A program made the translations under genes and the position numbers. DNA of 24,452 bases, taken from IMG/VR virus record IMGVR_UViG_3300006924_000171, positions 1 through 24,452 of that record. One strand, given 5' to 3'. The stretch comes from a virus. Below, one piece after another: positions 22,137-24,452 of the stretch (its first letter is position 1; the number at the start of each line of letters is the position of its first letter). The notes beneath the pieces were generated by a model, which saw only the letters and a program-made list of their open reading frames with translations, had not been told where the DNA came from and made no database searches.

Positions 22137-22534
22137 TGACACAGTATGTAGGACAAGCACCTTTATCAGGACAAACAGGAGATAGATATTTTTACGCACT
22201 TCGTAGAGACGATGATGGCTCATTGTATGTTGCTAAGGTAGACGTTGCTAGTCCTTCAGATGCAATACAACTAAACAGACCAGGTGGACCAGACGGCAAC
22301 TTTGCTGACTTCCAAACTGGAGAAGATTTCTTTGAAGGAAGAAATCCTAACCATGTACTAGTGTTTGATAACTTAGTATATGAACAAATGAGATGGGACG
22401 AAAAAAACATTTATTATTATGTTAATGACGAAGGTGAACTAGTCCTAAGAATTAATACAAAATATACATACGATGAAAATGCATCACCAGATCATTTACC
22501 GTTTGGAACTAACCCAACAGGATACTCAGGATAA
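22136..22534 (+). CDS. Structural hypothetical protein (132 aa)
   Basis: It is coupled on both sides by TAATG overlaps. The product starts MTQYVGQAPLSGQTGDRYFY and has a beta-rich, aromatic composition with ALRRDDDGSLYVAKVDVASP, an acidic loop (FADFQTGEDFFEGRNPNH) and YEQMRWDEKNIYYYVNDEGE. It has no cysteine, membrane segment or catalytic motif that I recognise. It probably works with the large adhesin that follows, as adaptor or connector; this is inferred from coupling. Confidence 0.7.
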   Translation: MTQYVGQAPLSGQTGDRYFYALRRDDDGSLYVAKVDVASPSDAIQLNRPGGPDGNFADFQTGEDFFEGRNPNHVLVFDNLVYEQMRWDEKNIYYYVNDEGELVLRINTKYTYDENASPDHLPFGTNPTGYSG

Positions 22535-24452
22535 TGGCCGAATTTAATCTAGCACGAATAAGATATACTTGGAAAAACGTTTGGCTGGCGGGTGCAACAT
22601 ATATCAAAGATGATATTGTTAGACATGGTGGTAACAACTATGTTTGTATGGAAGGTCACTTATCAGATCAAACTAGTTTTAACACAGACTTAACTGCGGC
22701 AAAACCAAGATGGTTGTTAATGGCAGACGGTTACCAATGGAAAGGTAACTGGACAGTTGAAACAAGATATAAAGTTAACGACTTAGTAAAATATAACGGT
22801 ATAGTTTATCGTGTAATTGAAGAACACTTATCAGCAACAACACAAGCTGAAGGTATTACTGAAGATACTAATAAGTTTTTACAATTTGCAACAACTGAAG
22901 ATTGGAATGGAGTATGGGCACCCCTACAAAGATATAGAGTAGGTGACATTATACGCTATGGCGCTATTGCTTATAAATGTATTGAAGAACATACATCAAG
23001 TTCTATTACAGCTGGACTTGAACAAGACCAATCAAAATGGTCGCTTGTATTTAAAGGCAATGACTATAAAATTAATTGGGCACCTAACTCAAGATATAAA
23101 ATAGACGATGTTGTAAAATATGGTGCTATCATTTATAGATGTACACAAGGTCATACGTCTGCGGCAACAGCTACACTAGGCTTAGAAGACGATTTAGCTA
23201 AATGGACTATAGTACTAAGTGGTATTGAATATGTAGGCTATTGGCAGGATAACGGAGACTCATCAGGAACAAGATATAAAGTTGGAGACCTAGTAAAATA
23301 CGGTCCAACTGTTTGGAGATGTAAAGAGTATCATTCGTCATTGGCAACATTTGACGAAAACAAATTTGATATTTGGATGCCAGGATTAGGCTTTGAAGCA
23401 GAATGGTCACAGTCAACAAGTTACCAACCAGGTGATATTGTACGTTATGGTGGATATACATATACATCAATGACAAACAACTTAGGTAGTGCTCCTAGTG
23501 TAACAGGTGTGTTCTACGAAGGTGAAAGTTTACAAGGTTTATACGATTGGGAATTATTAATTACCGGTTATAAAATGACAGGTGAATGGGCAGACTCAAC
23601 AAATTATAGAACAGGTGACGTAGTTAGAAATAACGGTTATGTTTATATTGCTGTACAAGATAGTGTTAATGAAAAACCAGATGCATTATCAGTTGAAAGC
23701 CAAGGTTATTACGATCCAGGTGAAACTAGAAGTGCAAACGGCGGATACTCAATGTATTGGCAGTTGGTAATTACTGGTGTTGGATACCAAGGCGAATGGG
23801 TCGTAACTAAAGATTATGTATTAGGTGATATAGTTGTTCAAGCAGGACAAACATGGAAGTGTGTACAAGCACACGAAGCTGATGATTCATCATTAGTTGA
23901 ACCAGCACTAGACACAACAAACAGTTACTGGACAAAACACATTGTAGGTGCTACCGGTAACGTGATGCAATACAAAGGTGATTTAAGAACACATGACGGA
24001 ACTAGTCATGTAAGACGTGCTATTGGTAATCCAGGTGAAGCATTAAAAGTTGTATCAGGTGACAATGCTTGGGAAGCATTAGGTTCAATACCTAAAGTAT
24101 ACTATGTTGCAGGATCAGGACAAGATATTTCAGGTGCAGGATTAACAGCAACTAACCCATTTAAAACAATTAAGTATGCTACACAATATATTTTAGGAGA
24201 CGAAGCTAACAGAGCTCCAGCAACAATTTTTGTTAGCACAGGAATTTTTGAAGAAATTCTTCCTATCAGAGTACCAGCAGGTGTTGCTATTGTTGGAGAC
24301 GAATTAAGAAGTACTACAGTTAAACCAAGAGAAGGTTCAGAAGACCAAGACATGTTCCAAGTTAGAAACGGCTGTGGAATTAGAAACATGACTCTTGAAG
24401 GACTACAAGGTACATTAGGTACACCAGATACTTACGGAGCTCAAGTTCCAAG
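22534..24452 (+). CDS. Large adhesin: eight W/Y modules plus beta-helix start (639+ aa, cut by window end)
   Basis: The ATG overlaps the previous stop (TAATG) and the frame stays open for 639 codons to the window edge. Residues about 11-480 hold eight modules of 45-75 residues, each with W, then Y-x-x-G/D-D-I/V-V-x-Y-G-x-x-Y/W-x-C (for example RYRVGDIIRYGAIAYKC and RYKVGDLVKYGPTVWRC). This spacing is that of small carbohydrate-binding modules of the chitinase (CBM5/12) type. From about 540 a right-handed beta-helix begins: NPFKTIKYATQYI, then FVSTGIFEEILPIRVPAGVA, as in pectate-lyase-like phage depolymerases and tailspikes. The role is probably host glycan binding, perhaps cleavage; no catalytic residues can be judged because the C-terminus is missing. 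Confidence 0.8.
   Translation, partial: MAEFNLARIRYTWKNVWLAGATYIKDDIVRHGGNNYVCMEGHLSDQTSFNTDLTAAKPRWLLMADGYQWKGNWTVETRYKVNDLVKYNGIVYRVIEEHLSATTQAEGITEDTNKFLQFATTEDWNGVWAPLQRYRVGDIIRYGAIAYKCIEEHTSSSITAGLEQDQSKWSLVFKGNDYKINWAPNSRYKIDDVVKYGAIIYRCTQGHTSAATATLGLEDDLAKWTIVLSGIEYVGYWQDNGDSSGTRYKVGDLVKYGPTVWRCKEYHSSLATFDENKFDIWMPGLGFEAEWSQSTSYQPGDIVRYGGYTYTSMTNNLGSAPSVTGVFYEGESLQGLYDWELLITGYKMTGEWADSTNYRTGDVVRNNGYVYIAVQDSVNEKPDALSVESQGYYDPGETRSANGGYSMYWQLVITGVGYQGEWVVTKDYVLGDIVVQAGQTWKCVQAHEADDSSLVEPALDTTNSYWTKHIVGATGNVMQYKGDLRTHDGTSHVRRAIGNPGEALKVVSGDNAWEALGSIPKVYYVAGSGQDISGAGLTATNPFKTIKYATQYILGDEANRAPATIFVSTGIFEEILPIRVPAGVAIVGDELRSTTVKPREGSEDQDMFQVRNGCGIRNMTLEGLQGTLGTPDTYGAQVP

Noticed and set aside
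1-24452. CRISPR arrays, insertion sequences, attachment sites and tRNA genes
   Set aside because: No spaced direct-repeat array, transposase, terminal inverted repeat or cloverleaf with T-arm consensus was found on reading both strands.

Overview
The window is a segment of a T4-superfamily myovirus genome, most like the marine T4-like phages (cyanophage or pelagiphage type). The evidence is a near-complete T4-type head module in canonical order (portal gp20, prohead core, protease gp21, scaffold gp22, major capsid gp23), a gp46 recombination ATPase, a gp26-family baseplate/hub protein, T4-type late promoters (NATAAATA or CTAAATA), and a long run of beta-rich adhesin/fibre-like virion proteins. 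The DNA is AT-rich. The host cannot be fixed from the sequence.

Layout. 1-1354: end of gp46, a small basic ORF and a SegE-like GIY-YIG protein. 1356-1853: no credible gene, but a dense series of perfect stems that looks like a large structured RNA. 1875-2057: a small minus-strand gene. 2122-4941: two probable virion proteins with N-termini resembling T4 capsid-targeting peptides, then a 51-residue membrane protein. 4945-6032 (minus): gp26-like gene, with a gp51-like ORF in the -1 frame that has no start codon where its sequence begins; a U UUU UUC slip site joins them. 6106-8739: probable tape measure. 8739-15355: head module, with a DUF115/sialyltransferase-like gene and an acidic-repeat core protein between gp20 and gp21, closed by a strong terminator. 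15414-15838: a second structured RNA with a host-type promoter, then a late promoter only about 40 nt ahead of a terminator, then a late promoter that abuts the next ATG. 15839-24452: neck/fibre/adhesin-type proteins, including two tandem paralogues of about 490 residues, a pair of paralogues of about 110 residues, and a large protein (cut by the window end) with eight W/Y-rich modules followed by a beta-helix.

How it works together. Late promoters head each structural block, including a head-to-head pair at 6045-6078 that serves tape measure and gp26. The core proteins, gp21, gp22 and gp23 would build and mature the prohead on the gp20 portal. gp26 and its putative frameshifted form sit beside the tape measure, as tail-assembly chaperones do in other tailed phages.

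Most notable: (1) the possible programmed -1 frameshift at the gp26/gp51 junction; (2) two long structured non-coding regions; (3) three genes without a ribosome-binding site whose late promoters predict leaderless mRNAs; (4) complete absence of GCWGC in 24.4 kb beside about 70 GCSGC sites by hand count.
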